A DNA stretch of 64,000 bases. Source: Vandiemenella viatica (taxonomy: Eukaryota > Arthropoda > Insecta > Orthoptera > Morabidae). The DNA is taken from NCBI GenBank assembly GCA_031002005.1, contig JARYHS010006964.1, positions 7,316,001 through 7,380,000 of the forward strand. The letters are read 5' to 3'. Position numbers and translations under genes: made by a program. The first letter of the stretch is position 1. Each line of letters starts with the position of its first letter. The notes under the pieces were generated by a model that did not search any database, had not been told where the DNA came from, and saw nothing but the letters and a program-made list of their open reading frames with translations. Shown here piece by piece: positions 10,560 to 21,476 of the stretch.

Positions 10560-11715
10560 TTACACTGTTATTATAATCGTAAAAAATAATGCATGTTCTC
10601 TAAGTCTTCGAAACGTGTTTTGAAGTCTTCTCTTAATTTATAGAGATGTTTAATATATATATCTCCAAATCACAGTCGGGTATCTCTTCATTCTCTTTTA
10701 GTAGTCGAAAGTTTGAAAAATATTTAAAATCTTTACGTGCCAGTGAAGATTTTAACAGGTCCATTTCTAGTTGAAAGGCCATTACAATTGTTCGAGCTTG
10801 AACAATTGTAACATTTTTACCATGCAAACGCTTCTGTACTTCGTTAAATTTCGAATAAAGATCTGCCAAATAGAACAGATGGTTCTTGCGGTGTTTTAAC
10901 TCGTCACATAGTAATGGATCCACATTCTTAAGAAACTCTGCAGACGAGTAGTACAAGTCAACAAGCCTCTGCAAGGTATCACCTCTTGACAACCACCTTA
11001 CCTCACTGTGCAAAAGTAATTGATTGAAAGGTTCATCATTTTCTACATATAACTTTGTAAACATTCGGGAATTGAGAGGATGAGCTTTCATTTTATTAAT
11101 TGATCTAATGCACACTTTTAGAGTATAATGCATCTCGCCACTCAATTTTTTGGCAACAAGATGCTGCCTGTGCAGGACACAGTGAACGGTACGTACATTA
11201 GGAACCTTTTCCTTCATAAAGACGAAAAATCCTCTGTAATTGCATACCATAGCAGGTGCACCGTCAGTAGCTACTGCAGCAATATTCCCGAAAGGAATGT
11301 TGTGCTTGTTCAAATAATCTTGCTAACATAAAAAAATTGTCTCACCTTTTAAATCAGTTTGAAGTTATTTAGCAAACAGAAATTCATCAGCAGTGTCATT
11401 CAGGGATGGACTATGGAACCTAACATAAACCATGAGAAGATTTGAACTTCCGAAAGTTGATTCGTCAAGTTGAATAGCAAACTTACAATGCTGGAGATCA
11501 GAGGTCAAAGTTCTTTCCACTTCATCGGCCATTTCCTCTATACGTCGCTGCACAGAATTTGGACTCAATGGTATGCACTTTAAAACTAGTTGAAAGTGTT
11601 TCTTCATAATAGTTTCAATTACATCTTTTATAGCTGGTATTATAATCTATTCACCAATACTGTATGGTTTGTCTTTCTTTGCTACGTTAAGAGAGATGCT
11701 GTAGGATGTCCTCAG
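10560..11715 (-). pseudogene. ZBED5-like hAT transposase pseudogene
   Basis: Pieces in order on the minus strand are: VAKKDKPYSIGE (about 11650-11690), a stop, then IIPAIKDVIETIM and a long block with FAIQLDEST (around 11460). After further breaks comes a 226-residue open frame (10633-11313) with ATDGAPAM and EVRWLSRGDTLQRL. These are hallmarks of the ZBED5/SCAND3 type of hAT transposase, and LDEST and ATDG carry the first two acidic catalytic positions. The open frame ends at a stop near 10633, but the family-like sequence HLYKLREDFKTRFEDLE continues in another frame to about 10560. A frameshift therefore cost the end, and the hATC dimerisation domain was not seen. Non-functional. Confidence 0.85.
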
Positions 11716-11983
11716 TCCTCCTTCACTATCAGCGCTAGAAGGTGACTTCAAATATGTTGTTGCGAGGTAGCAACAGTGTCGCCTGGGTGCGAAAGGTTGC
11801 GCGAAGTTAGGTGGTGGACCGCGCGTATCGGGATGGTGCAACAGTGTGTTAGGGAGCGTCAACTGTGAGCATTCGTGAGGGCAGGTTGCGTCAGTAGGGC
11901 AGCTGCACAGGGCGTGGGTGACGAAATCTGTGAGACGCTTCGAGAAAGGGACTCGTCAGGCAGGCAGATGCGTCATAGACTGC

Positions 11984-11990
11984 TATAAAT
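11984..11990 (+). promoter_or_regulatory. LTR TATA box
   Basis: TATAAAT in the context CTGCTATAAATACCGCC, followed by GC-rich sequence. It is the only strong TATA motif in the LTR region and lies about 440 bases before the polyA signal. It is the likely U3 promoter of the element. Confidence 0.5.
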
Positions 11991-12432
11991 ACCGCCGCCT
12001 GAGAGGTGGGAGAGGGAGACGACGCGGAGACACGGACACAGAGCAGTGTGTGTGTGCATTGGGCCAGTGAGTACGCAGTGCAGCCAAGAGAACAGCGGAA
12101 AGTCAAAGTATCTGTTAGCTACTGTAGTCGCCGTTGTTAACAGTTAGGGTCTTCAAGTTTTATGGATCTTTGGCAGAGAGAACTGCTATTAGTTGATTCG
12201 GACGGAGATGTCTTTCGTATCAATCCTTTTTAGAGTGCCTGTGGTGGATGAACTTCTTTCACCGAAGTTTTGGGTGGATCGATACGACTATCGAAGACGT
12301 TGTCGAATGGTTAAGTAAGGACTCTTTGGATTAGGTACCTCCCTGTTGTTCTGAATATTTTCAGTGGGAGATATTCGGCTTCGTGGGTCTCAAAGTGATT
12401 TGTCATACTTGTTGGTTTTTCTTAGTAAGCAG

Positions 12433-12438
12433 AATAAA
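12433..12438 (+). promoter_or_regulatory. LTR polyadenylation signal
   Basis: AATAAA followed by a T-rich/GT-containing stretch (CCTTTTTTGTCCC), as expected at the end of an LTR R region. Confidence 0.5.
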
Positions 12439-12582
12439 CCTTTTTTGTCCCTATTCTGAGTTTCCGGATTGTAAAAAGAGATATCCACTTGTTTGTTGAT
12501 TATTTTCAGCTAGCGGCAGTTCGACTCTTCTAGTCCTGCGACTCTTGCCAGGCTGCAGGACACAACAGAGACTAAATTTTCC

Positions 12583-12599
12583 TGGTGTCAGGTGTGTGG
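12583..12599 (+). other. Candidate primer binding site
   Basis: TGGTGTCAGGTGTGTGG follows the LTR-like sequence. The first nine bases, TGGTGTCAG, match primer sites complementary to the 3' end of tRNA-Leu known from other retroelements. The remaining bases do not clearly match, so the tRNA assignment is tentative. Confidence 0.4.
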
Positions 12600-13123
12600 T
12601 AGGCCTGGAAAAGCCACAAAACCAGTGAGCCGACTGACAGAATTTTAGCCAAGGTTGGCCAAAGGTCAGTACTTTACAGCGATTACAGGCCGCAATTCGA
12701 GAAATAGGAGTAGGGTTTTCAAAGCTACTCAGCCCGAAGTCAGAAAAAGACTGACGGCTTTGAGCACGAAGCCGACTAGTTAGATTGCGCAACGAGGTGA
12801 CATCAGAAGAGGAACTATTGGTTGACTACGAGGGGCGATACGCGACACCACGCGGGACGCCGATCGATAAGCAACGCTGCCGAGACACAGCTGGGACGCC
12901 GTCACCAGCAGCAGATCAATACCGGCAGGGAGCAACAGGTAGCAGTCGTCACTGGGCTGCTGAGAGCAGCAGCCGGCAGCCGATCGATACCAGCACAGCG
13001 ACACAGCTGAACTTTGCAGTCGAGTGGACATCGCGCGACTACGACGCCACGTCGGGAGCAACGCCACATCTCATCGCTACACAGCACATTGATTTTAGCA
13101 GGTGAGAAATCAAAAGTATAAGC
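12600..13123 (+). other. Untranslated leader of the env-bearing Gypsy
   Basis: The sequence between the primer-binding site and the gag ATG. Open frames at 12785-13105 on both strands have no family features and biased composition. I treat them as non-coding leader. Confidence 0.5.
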
Positions 13124-14129
13124 ATGTCTAACGAAGCAGTGTCAGGTGGTAAGGGCGCGCAGTACATTAGCTTGAACGAAGTGATAAAATTAATTCCGGA
13201 TTCTTTTGATGGAGATAAGACGCGGTTGGATGAGTGGTTAGATAATGTTGATTCTGCTTTTGAATTAATAACACCAGAGCAAATTGAAATTTTGTTAAAA
13301 TTTGTGAAAGCCAAAATTGTAGGGGCAGCTAGGAGTAAACTGCTTGTCAGAGATCTGACCACCACTTGGCCGGCAGTTCGTGCAATCTTATTAGAAAATT
13401 ATGGTTGTCAGAGGACCCTTGATTTTTATGCATGTAAAATGTTTGCCAGCAGGCAAGAGTCGTGGGAGAGTATTGCGCAATGGGGTTCGCGCATAGATGC
13501 TCTCCAACATCAGTTTAGGGGAGCTATAAAAAATGTAATAACGGAAGAAGAGCTGAAGGGAAGCATAGCGCTTGTGTTGAAATTAGGAAGGGCGGTTTTT
13601 ATACAGGATTTGTATGACGATAGAATAAAGACGATTGTCAGGGCCAGGGGAGAAACTATTACACTTTCTGAAGTGGTAGAGATCGCAGCTACTGAGGAAA
13701 GTGCGATAGCATCAGCAAAAGAAAAACCGGTAGCGCGCTATTCCTTTAGAACCCCCAGGGAAGAGAAAAAACCCGGTTCAAATTGCCTTAGTTGCGGAAA
13801 AACTGGACACGTCGCTAAAGATTGTCGTGCGCAAAAGCACGTAAGGGTAATTGATAAAAGAGGATGAGATAGATAAAAGGGCGATAAATGCAGTGCTTGC
13901 TAAGTTAGACAAGATGGAAAAAGAAAACGCCGTCAGAACCATGGATGCGCGGCGAGAAACGAGAAGTAGCACTAAACAAGCGGTGCAGACCGCACCGTTC
14001 CAAAAACGAGTGACGAGGGCAAGTGAGATCACCTGTTTCCGGTGCAATAAAAAAGGGCATTATGCACGGGATTGCCGAGAAAATGCATGGTCGGGAAAGG
14101 AAAAAGATCGAAAATCGGTAAACTGTTAA
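13124..14129 (+). pseudogene. gag of the env-bearing Gypsy (frame-broken)
   Basis: The first open frame (13124-13867, 247 residues) resembles a Gypsy/errantivirus Gag: a helical capsid-like part with LIPDSFDGDKTRLDEWLDN, then a C-terminal zinc knuckle CLSCGKTGHVAKDC. The start ATG follows the long leader and is the first in this frame. Translation then moves by one base into a second frame (13851-14129) carrying another knuckle, CFRCNKKGHYARDC. Both knuckles fit C-x2-C-x4-H-x4-C and would bind the RNA genome. The overlap near 13851-13867 probably reflects a one-base indel. The later overlap with pol (14072-14129) is a -1 step, the kind used naturally for Gag-Pol synthesis. Confidence 0.82.
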
Positions 14130-17100
14130 GTGGCGCAATGGGGCAGTCACATTGCGCCATAACGCACAAAGTGTATCAAGTAAACTGCACGGATAGGAAC
14201 GAATATGTGACCATGAAATGTGATGATGCAAGTTGCAACCCAGTGAAATTCTTGATTGACAGCGTAGCGCAAATTAGTTTATTGAAAAGTTATAGCTTAC
14301 GCGAATCCTTAAAGGGTATTACTGCAGAGAGAATCAGAATAAAAGGAATTGGCAACAATATAGTGAAAACCGAAGCTTCCGTAATAATGATGCTGCAAGC
14401 CGTGGGAAATCTAAGGTTAAGACAAAAATTCCACATTATAGGCACGAATGTGGATTTGCCGTTTGATGGGCTGCTAGGTAGGGATTTTCTAGCAAAGAAT
14501 AGGGCCGTAATAGATTACGGAAAAAGAGCTATGAATATTCGTTGAAGACGAATCGTGTTGCAAACAGCGCAGGAAGGGCCGTGTGTGATGCAACGTGGGA
14601 CGCGTTGCGTGAATAAGGTAAATGTTGCAGGGATTGCAACATCAAGTAAGGTTCGCTCGTTCACTAACGGACTTGTGAAACGAAGCGGTAAGAAGGGTGT
14701 CGTAGGAATTGCGACATCAGGTAAAGTATGCCCGCTTCCTAACGGACCTGCGAGACGGGATGGAAAGAAGCGTATCGTAGAGAATGCGATGCGTGGTATG
14801 TGTCCGCCCGCTAACGGACCTGTGGGATGGAACGGGAATTTCCCGAGGACAGTAGGCGCTGTCTCGAGAAATGTCGTAAGGGTTACGACGCAAAAGGGTG
14901 CTTGTCTACCCACCAAAGGAACTGTGGGACAAGACGGAAGGTATCCGAGAGCAGCCGAGTCTGCTTCGAAGACGGTAAGGCCCGTAGAAAGGTGGTATGT
15001 TGAATCGAAAGCGAGACGCATCGATTCGTTGGCAACGGGAGTTGCGCAATTAACGGCAAGCAAACCAAATATGGTTGCGAGATGCCGTGGGAAGCCCACT
15101 TACGCAGAAGTGGTGCAACGTGGTGGTAACCGTAGTGGAGGAGCCAGGGGTGCTCAACACTATGAGGTAACAGTGGGCCCGCGCGAAGAAAAGATTGTAA
15201 AGGTAAGGATCACCTTAAGGAATACATCAGAAGCGATAATTCCGAAACAAGAAATACGGCCAGGTTTATATGTACCAGAAGCGCTGGTGACAGTTAAGGA
15301 TGGAATGTGTATAACGAGCCTGTTAAACACTACGGGAGAGAGAGTCAAATTAGAAAATCCCGTAATAGAAGCCGAAAAAGTGCCCGAGTTTAAAGAAGGT
15401 AGGGTGAGAAGAGTTAAAATTGAGCGACCTGAGAAAAGGTCGAGATTAGGTAAGCTGAAAGAAAATCTCCGGGTTGATCACTTGATCAAGGAAGAGCGGG
15501 AAGCTCTGCTAGAGATATGTGTAGCGTATAATGATATATTCCATTTGCCAGTGGATCATTTGGGATATACAGAAGCGGTTAAGCATGAGATTAAACTTAC
15601 TACCCGAAGCAGAAGGTAAGATAATTCGGTTGAGGTCCTATCGTATACCGGAAGCGCAAAAATAAAATTTGCAAGCCGAAATCGAGAAGCTTCTAGAAGA
15701 TGACATAGTGGTGCTGAGTGATAGTGCGTGGAATTCGCCGGTATTAATAATAAAGAAGAAAATGGATGCAAGCGGCAAGCAAAAATGGCGTGTAGTAGTA
15801 GACTACAGGAAGTTAAATGACCTAATCATTAATAATGTGTTCCCACTACCCAGAATAGATGAAATACTAGATGGTCTAGGCAAGGCAAAGTATTTCAGCA
15901 CGCTTGATCTAGCGAAAGGCTATTATCAGGTGTTAATAGATGAAAAAGATCGAGAGAAGACAGCGTTTAGCACGCCTTATGGACACAATGAGTTTAAAAG
16001 AATGCCGATGGGACTAAAAACGGCCGCCAAACACCTTTCAATATATTAATGAACTCCGTGTTAACGGGATTACAGGGCGAGAAAGTGTTTATATATTTGG
16101 ATGAAGTTATAATTTTTGCGTCGGCAACTGGAAGAACACAATGCCAGATTAGAAGAAGTTTTTGAAAGATTGCGCAAGTATAACCTGAAGTTACAGGTGG
16201 ATAAGTGTAGAATTTCTAAGAAAAGAAGTTACATTTCTAGGGCATGTACTCACTGAAAGGGGGCTGAAACCCGATCCGAAAAAGGTAGAAGCCGTGAGAC
16301 AATACCCGCAACCAGGTAATACTACCCCGTTGAAGACATTCTTGGGTTTAAGTGGATATTCATAGAAGATTCATTAGCAACTACAGTAAAATTGCGAAAC
16401 CGATGTATGACCTATTAAAGAAAGGCGTTGAATATAAATGGGGAGTAGAGCAGGAAGAGGCATTCCAGCAATTGAAGGATAAATTGCTGAACCCTCCCAT
16501 CTTACAGTATCCCGATTTCTCCCAAAGTTTTATTGTTACTTCAGACGCGAGTCAAAATGCAATAGGAGCAGTGTTAAGTCAACGTAAAATTAGTAAGGAT
16601 TTACCTGTAGCGTACGTGTCAAGAATGCTGAATAAAGCTGAAAAGAATTATAGTACTATTCAACGGGAGATGCTAGCTATTTGCTGGGCGGTAAAGCAAT
16701 TCCGACCCTACCTATTTGGAAGAAAATTTACGATATGTACGGATCATAAACCGATTGAACTGAATTAATTAGCATCTCGGACCCGTCATCTAGGCTGATG
16801 AAGTTCCGCTTAAAACTCGAGGAATACGACTACGAAATCGTATATAAGAGCGGAAAGAGAAATCAAGTAGCAGATGCTCTTTCGCGAATAAGAACCGTAA
16901 AGGAAGCGGAGGAAAATGATAATGTAGAGACAGCTGAGAGCGTATCAGCTGATAAGGAAGAAGAGGTAGGACTTACACAGGAAGAGAAGATGAAGATCCT
17001 AAAGCAATATCATGAATCCCCGCTAGGTATGCATCAGGGCATAGGTAGGACCTATGCGAGAATTAAGAAATACTGTAGTTGGGAAGGAATGAAGGCCGAT

Positions 17101-18033
17101 ATTGAGAAATATATCCGCCAATGTGAAAGTTGTCAGAAGAATAAGATTACCCAGATCAAAACGAAAATGCCAATGGAAATTACAAGGACCGCAGAGCATG
17201 TGTTTGAAAGATGCGATATAGATATCGTAGGCCCACTACCGACAGACAGAAAATGGAAATAAGTATATACTTACATTTCAAGATGCTCTGACGAAGTTCT
17301 TAGTGGCTGAACCCATAGAACAGCAAGATACTAATACGGTAGCAAGAGTGTTAGTGGAGAGAATAATTCTGAGATTTGGTATACCGTCAATTTTGTTAAG
17401 CGATTTGGGTAGTAATCTTGTGGGCGACGTAATGAAGCGAGTGTGTAGATTATTACGAATAGAGAAAATCCACACCACTAGTTATCACCCACAAAGTAAT
17501 GGGGCTTTGGAACGAACGCACCGTACACTAACGGAAATGCTTCGTCATTACGTAAATAGGGAGCAAACCAATTGGGATACCTGGATCCCGTATGCAGTAT
17601 TTGTTTTCAATACAACACCGCATAGTGCCACAGGATATACGCCGCATGAATTATTCCTTTGGTCGAGTATGTAATTTACCGGGAATATTACAAAAGAAAC
17701 CGGAGGAAGTAGTATATAACTATGATGACTATGTAATTGAACTAAAGGAAAGGTTACGGGCTATGCATCAGTGCGCGCGAGAAGCGACAGCACAAGCAAA
17801 AGAGAAAAGTAAAGGAAAACTATGACAGAACGCAAAAACCGGTAGTCTTTAAGCCAGGGGATAAAGTATTACTGCATGATGAGAGTGTACGAAGGGGTCG
17901 TTCGAAGAAGTTGGACAGTCAATGGAGAGGCCCTTATACGGTAGTGGAAACTAAGGGACCAAACGTAGTGATAGAATTAAAGAGAAATAAATTTACAAAA
18001 GTGCATGCCAACAGGCTGAAAGAATTCTTTTGA
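14072..18033 (+). pseudogene. pol of the env-bearing Gypsy (protease-RT-RNase H-integrase), multiply broken
   Basis: Protease (14072-14545): the active-site block reads FLIDSVAQISLL, so the usual D-T/S-G triad is D-S-V, and the later LLGRDFL block is intact. RT (15460-16260): SPVLIIKKK, VVDYRKLNDLIINNVFPLPR and STLDLAKGYYQV are present. The catalytic box reads YLDEV instead of YLDDV (about 16093-16107). RNase H (16520-16768): TSDASQNAIGAVL, YSTIQREMLAI and CTDHKPI carry the three acidic residues. Integrase: HHCC zinc region (17010-17145, CESCQKNK), catalytic block with DIDIVGPLP, ILTFQDALTKF, LSDLGSN and GALERTHRTL, then a C-terminal RGPYTVVE module ending about 18033. Frame changes occur near 15619-15669, 16049, 16150-16350, 16770, 17262 and 17674-17820. 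It cannot give a continuous polyprotein. Confidence 0.88.
14630..14860 (+). repeat. Degenerate 75-bp (25-codon) tandem repeat in pol, between protease and RT
   Basis: GGATTGCAACATC-like starts recur at 14630, 14705 and about 14780, 75 bases apart, and each unit contains CTAACGGACCTG or a close variant. At protein level the units read like GIATSSKV...NGLVKRSGKKG, then GIATSGKV...NGPARRDGKKR, then ENAMRGM...NGPVGWNGN. A possible fourth, weaker unit follows to about 14950. The open frame 14555-15619 carries these repeats at its N-terminus. Confidence 0.75.
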
Positions 18034-18043
18034 AATTGCAGGA

Positions 18044-20117
18044 ATGATGGCAACCCCCTGGAGAATAGCAGCGGTCATCCTAATAGTGAGTAGTACGTCA
18101 GCAATACAACAGCAGGACCTGCAAGTGACTAAATTTCAGTCGAGGCCAGGGTTGTATTATGATAACAAAGGAACAGTAAGTCTGTATACGGTTACTTGGA
18201 AGATAGTAAGTTACTTTAATTTAGAGGATTTGAGGCATAAGTTCGACGCGACTCAGGATGCAGCAAAGAAAGCAGTAGACTATTGTCAACAAAGGCTCAA
18301 AGAAGTAAATACAAGTGTTGAGGAATGTGGAACTATGAAGCAGGCGCTAGATTACTATGTAAGAAGGATAGAAGCCTCTCAATGCCTAATTGGGCAGCTA
18401 GCTAAACATGAACAGAGTAGAAGAAAGAGAGGAATCCTAAATTTTGTGGGAGAAATAAGTAAAGTCCTGTTTGGAACGCTAGACGAAGATGACGCGTCTT
18501 ATTTCAAATCAAAAATAAATCTATTAGAGCAGGAACAGAAAGAATTATTGAAGTTGTCAAAAGAGCAAGTCACTATTGTAAGGGCAACGTTGACTAGTTT
18601 CAATCATACTGTCGATTCAATAGAGAGAAATGAACGGGTAATTACAGCCGGAATACTCAAACTAAACGAACACATACATCAATATGAAACTAGTACGGAT
18701 AAGAGAATAAATAGACTCGGTATATGGGTAACGCTAAATGAACAGTTAATACAGTTGACAACAATCTTCAATGAATTAGAGAAGGAATATGATGTAATCA
18801 TTACTGCCATAGTAAATGCGCAAAAGGGCATCCTCCAACCACATCTGGTCAGCCCAGAACAAGTGGTCAAATATTTAGAGTTAATAAAAGATGAAATTAA
18901 AGACAAAAGATTGCCAATAAAACTAACCGAAGCCGGAGGGTATCAGTTGCTGAAGGTAGTTGACCTAGATGTCTTTATTTCGGGAAATATCTTAAGCTAT
19001 GTGTTAAATATTCCGCTCGTAGATAGCGAGACTTTTAATATTTATAAGTTATGGCCTCTACCAGTTGAGGTGAATCACAATAGACGGTTGTTTACTTATA
19101 TAGCTCCAGAGAAAGAATTCCTGTTAATGGATGATGCCAAAAGGGGATATGTCAAATTAAATAACGATCAGTTAGAGTGTAAAAAGTTGGAGTCTACTCA
19201 TAGAGTTTGCAAACAAACTTTTGTGCTGCTTTCGACTTATGATCACGAGGTTTGTGAAGCTAGAATGCTTCAACCTGTAACTAAAATCCCCGATGACTGC
19301 ATCCAAAAGTTTATTGTATTGAATGAAAGCGTATGGACACAGATTAGAGGAAATGAATGGTTATTTGTAGCACCAAAGGGAGAAGGGCTCACAGTGTTAT
19401 GTAATGACAATAAGCCCACAGATGTAGTAATTAATGGTACAGGGAAACTTAAGTTTCTGAGTAAATGCAAGGGTTACGGTGCACAGGTACTAATTCAATC
19501 CGAGCATATCATTAGGTCTAGGGCACCGCTTAATGATATAGTCCCAAACCTAAATATGGAAATAGACTGTTGCCTAGTAAATAAAGAGAAGAAAATTATA
19601 ACAGAAATTACCTCTTTATTTACCGATCACACCAGTAGTTCGCCAGCTGGACGATCTTACGGCAGCGGGACACAAGTTAGATGAGCTAGAGGACGCAATA
19701 GCGTATCAGCAAAGGACTGTGTTCAATATGTTTTCATTGGATTCGATACCCATATGGAGTTACTTTGGAGCGGGAATAGTTATGATAATAGTAGTATGCT
19801 GCATATGCAGATATTGCAAGTGTTGTAGGGATTGTTTTAAAATATTTCGAAAAACAATGGGTGATGACTGCTGCCCCAGAATATGTGTAAAGAATAAAAT
19901 TGTAAACCAGTACCCTGACACTGGTATAGTTAGGTATCAGCCTGCTGAAATGAACAGTGACGAAAGTGAGCAGATTACTTTTGGTCCTGTGAGGAATCGG
20001 TATGTAACCGAAGTGGAGGATGCAGTGCTTAGTGAAAGAATGCCGACACCGGAACGGAGTGTAAAGTATGAACCAAGTGCACCAGTGATGTATTATTACA
20101 AGACGAATAAGCGTTAA
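18044..20117 (+). pseudogene. env (baculovirus-F-like, errantivirus type), frameshifted before the membrane anchor
   Basis: A 546-residue open frame (18044-19684) starts with a hydrophobic signal peptide (residues about 6-20). A furin-type site RRKR lies at residues 126-129 and is followed at once by a hydrophobic glycine-rich fusion-peptide-like segment (GILNFVGEISKVLF) and a long heptad-like helical region. This is the layout of errantivirus/baculovirus F-type fusion glycoproteins. The frame ends at a stop at 19684 before any transmembrane segment. The expected anchor (a hydrophobic run from about residue WSYFGAG to a cysteine-rich CCICRYCKCC tail) is encoded in a different frame within 19650-20117. 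A one-base indel between about 19590 and 19660 therefore separates ectodomain from anchor. The ATG lies 11 bases after the pol stop. Confidence 0.85.
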
Positions 20118-20476
20118 GAGGAACCAATACAGTGACTATGTATGTAAAAATGTAAAATTGTACTGTAATAAGGAAAATAATCTGTTACATGAAAGAATTT
20201 TGTAAGATTATAAAAAATATTACAATTTTAAGAAAGATTCTAGTTTACAAGGTAATGTAATGCTAAAGAAAAATCTTAAAGAGACAAAGATAGTGTCGAA
20301 AAGATTTTTAAAGTCCAGAAAATAATGTACTGTTATAGAAGTAATGTATGGCCAGAAGAAGGAGATAATGTAAAAGATGAAAAGTAGCAAACTAAGAGAG
20401 AAAAGTTCTAAGATTAAGAAAATAAGGTGGTGTAAAAGAAATATTTATAGTACTAAGAAAGAAGATTTTTAAGATT
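20118..20476 (+). other. A-rich 3' untranslated region of the env-bearing Gypsy
   Basis: Purine-rich sequence after env up to gap 1. A polypurine tract and the 3' LTR start would be expected here, but no match to the 5' LTR is visible before the gap. Confidence 0.5.
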
Positions 20477-21476
20477 NNNNNNNNNNNNNNNNNNNNNNNN
20501 NNNNNNNNNNNNNNNNNNNNNNNNNNNNNNNNNNNNNNNNNNNNNNNNNNNNNNNNNNNNNNNNNNNNNNNNNNNNNNNNNNNNNNNNNNNNNNNNNNNN
20601 NNNNNNNNNNNNNNNNNNNNNNNNNNNNNNNNNNNNNNNNNNNNNNNNNNNNNNNNNNNNNNNNNNNNNNNNNNNNNNNNNNNNNNNNNNNNNNNNNNNN
20701 NNNNNNNNNNNNNNNNNNNNNNNNNNNNNNNNNNNNNNNNNNNNNNNNNNNNNNNNNNNNNNNNNNNNNNNNNNNNNNNNNNNNNNNNNNNNNNNNNNNN
20801 NNNNNNNNNNNNNNNNNNNNNNNNNNNNNNNNNNNNNNNNNNNNNNNNNNNNNNNNNNNNNNNNNNNNNNNNNNNNNNNNNNNNNNNNNNNNNNNNNNNN
20901 NNNNNNNNNNNNNNNNNNNNNNNNNNNNNNNNNNNNNNNNNNNNNNNNNNNNNNNNNNNNNNNNNNNNNNNNNNNNNNNNNNNNNNNNNNNNNNNNNNNN
21001 NNNNNNNNNNNNNNNNNNNNNNNNNNNNNNNNNNNNNNNNNNNNNNNNNNNNNNNNNNNNNNNNNNNNNNNNNNNNNNNNNNNNNNNNNNNNNNNNNNNN
21101 NNNNNNNNNNNNNNNNNNNNNNNNNNNNNNNNNNNNNNNNNNNNNNNNNNNNNNNNNNNNNNNNNNNNNNNNNNNNNNNNNNNNNNNNNNNNNNNNNNNN
21201 NNNNNNNNNNNNNNNNNNNNNNNNNNNNNNNNNNNNNNNNNNNNNNNNNNNNNNNNNNNNNNNNNNNNNNNNNNNNNNNNNNNNNNNNNNNNNNNNNNNN
21301 NNNNNNNNNNNNNNNNNNNNNNNNNNNNNNNNNNNNNNNNNNNNNNNNNNNNNNNNNNNNNNNNNNNNNNNNNNNNNNNNNNNNNNNNNNNNNNNNNNNN
21401 NNNNNNNNNNNNNNNNNNNNNNNNNNNNNNNNNNNNNNNNNNNNNNNNNNNNNNNNNNNNNNNNNNNNNNNNNNNN
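20477..21476. other. Assembly gap (1000 N)
   Basis: Exactly 1000 N, a placeholder for a gap of unknown true size. Open frames spanning it are meaningless. Confidence 0.99.

Larger units (their letters stand above)
10018..11745 (-). mobile_element. hAT transposon (ZBED5/FAM200-like), 5' part lost
   Basis: The low end carries CAGGGGTCCCCAAACTTTTT (10018-10037), the typical terminal sequence of hAT elements. The transposase reads away from it on the minus strand. The matching inverted end is absent: around 11.75 kb the transposase similarity stops and LTR sequence of the env-bearing Gypsy begins, so the hAT was probably interrupted there. The N-terminal BED-finger region was not found on the far side of the Gypsy, where gap 1 may hide it. 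Confidence 0.75.
11756..12582 (+). repeat. Probable 5' LTR of the env-bearing Gypsy
   Basis: The stretch begins near TGTTGCGAGGTAGCAACA, contains a TATA box and later an AATAAA, and ends immediately before a TGG-starting primer-binding-like site at 12583. Without the second LTR the exact ends are uncertain. An end at an ACA near 12576 or at 12582 is possible. The length of about 825 bp is long for this group but not unreasonable. Confidence 0.5.
11746..20476 (+). mobile_element. Env-bearing Ty3/Gypsy element (errantivirus-like endogenous element), 3' LTR in gap
   Basis: In order on the + strand: LTR-like DNA with TATA box and polyA signal, primer-binding-like site, gag with two zinc knuckles, protease, an unusual repeat-bearing segment, RT, RNase H, integrase, and env with a furin-type site and fusion peptide. 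This gag-pol-env layout defines insect errantivirus-type Gypsy elements. Gag and pol are broken in several places and env has a late frameshift, so the copy is inactive. It interrupts a hAT element at its 5' end. Its 3' LTR should lie in or just beyond gap 1 (20477-21476). No LTR copy is recognisable after the gap. Confidence 0.88.

Noticed and set aside
12785..13105. Open frames before gag as an accessory gene
   Set aside because: They lie in the leader between primer site and gag, overlap on both strands and show no domain.
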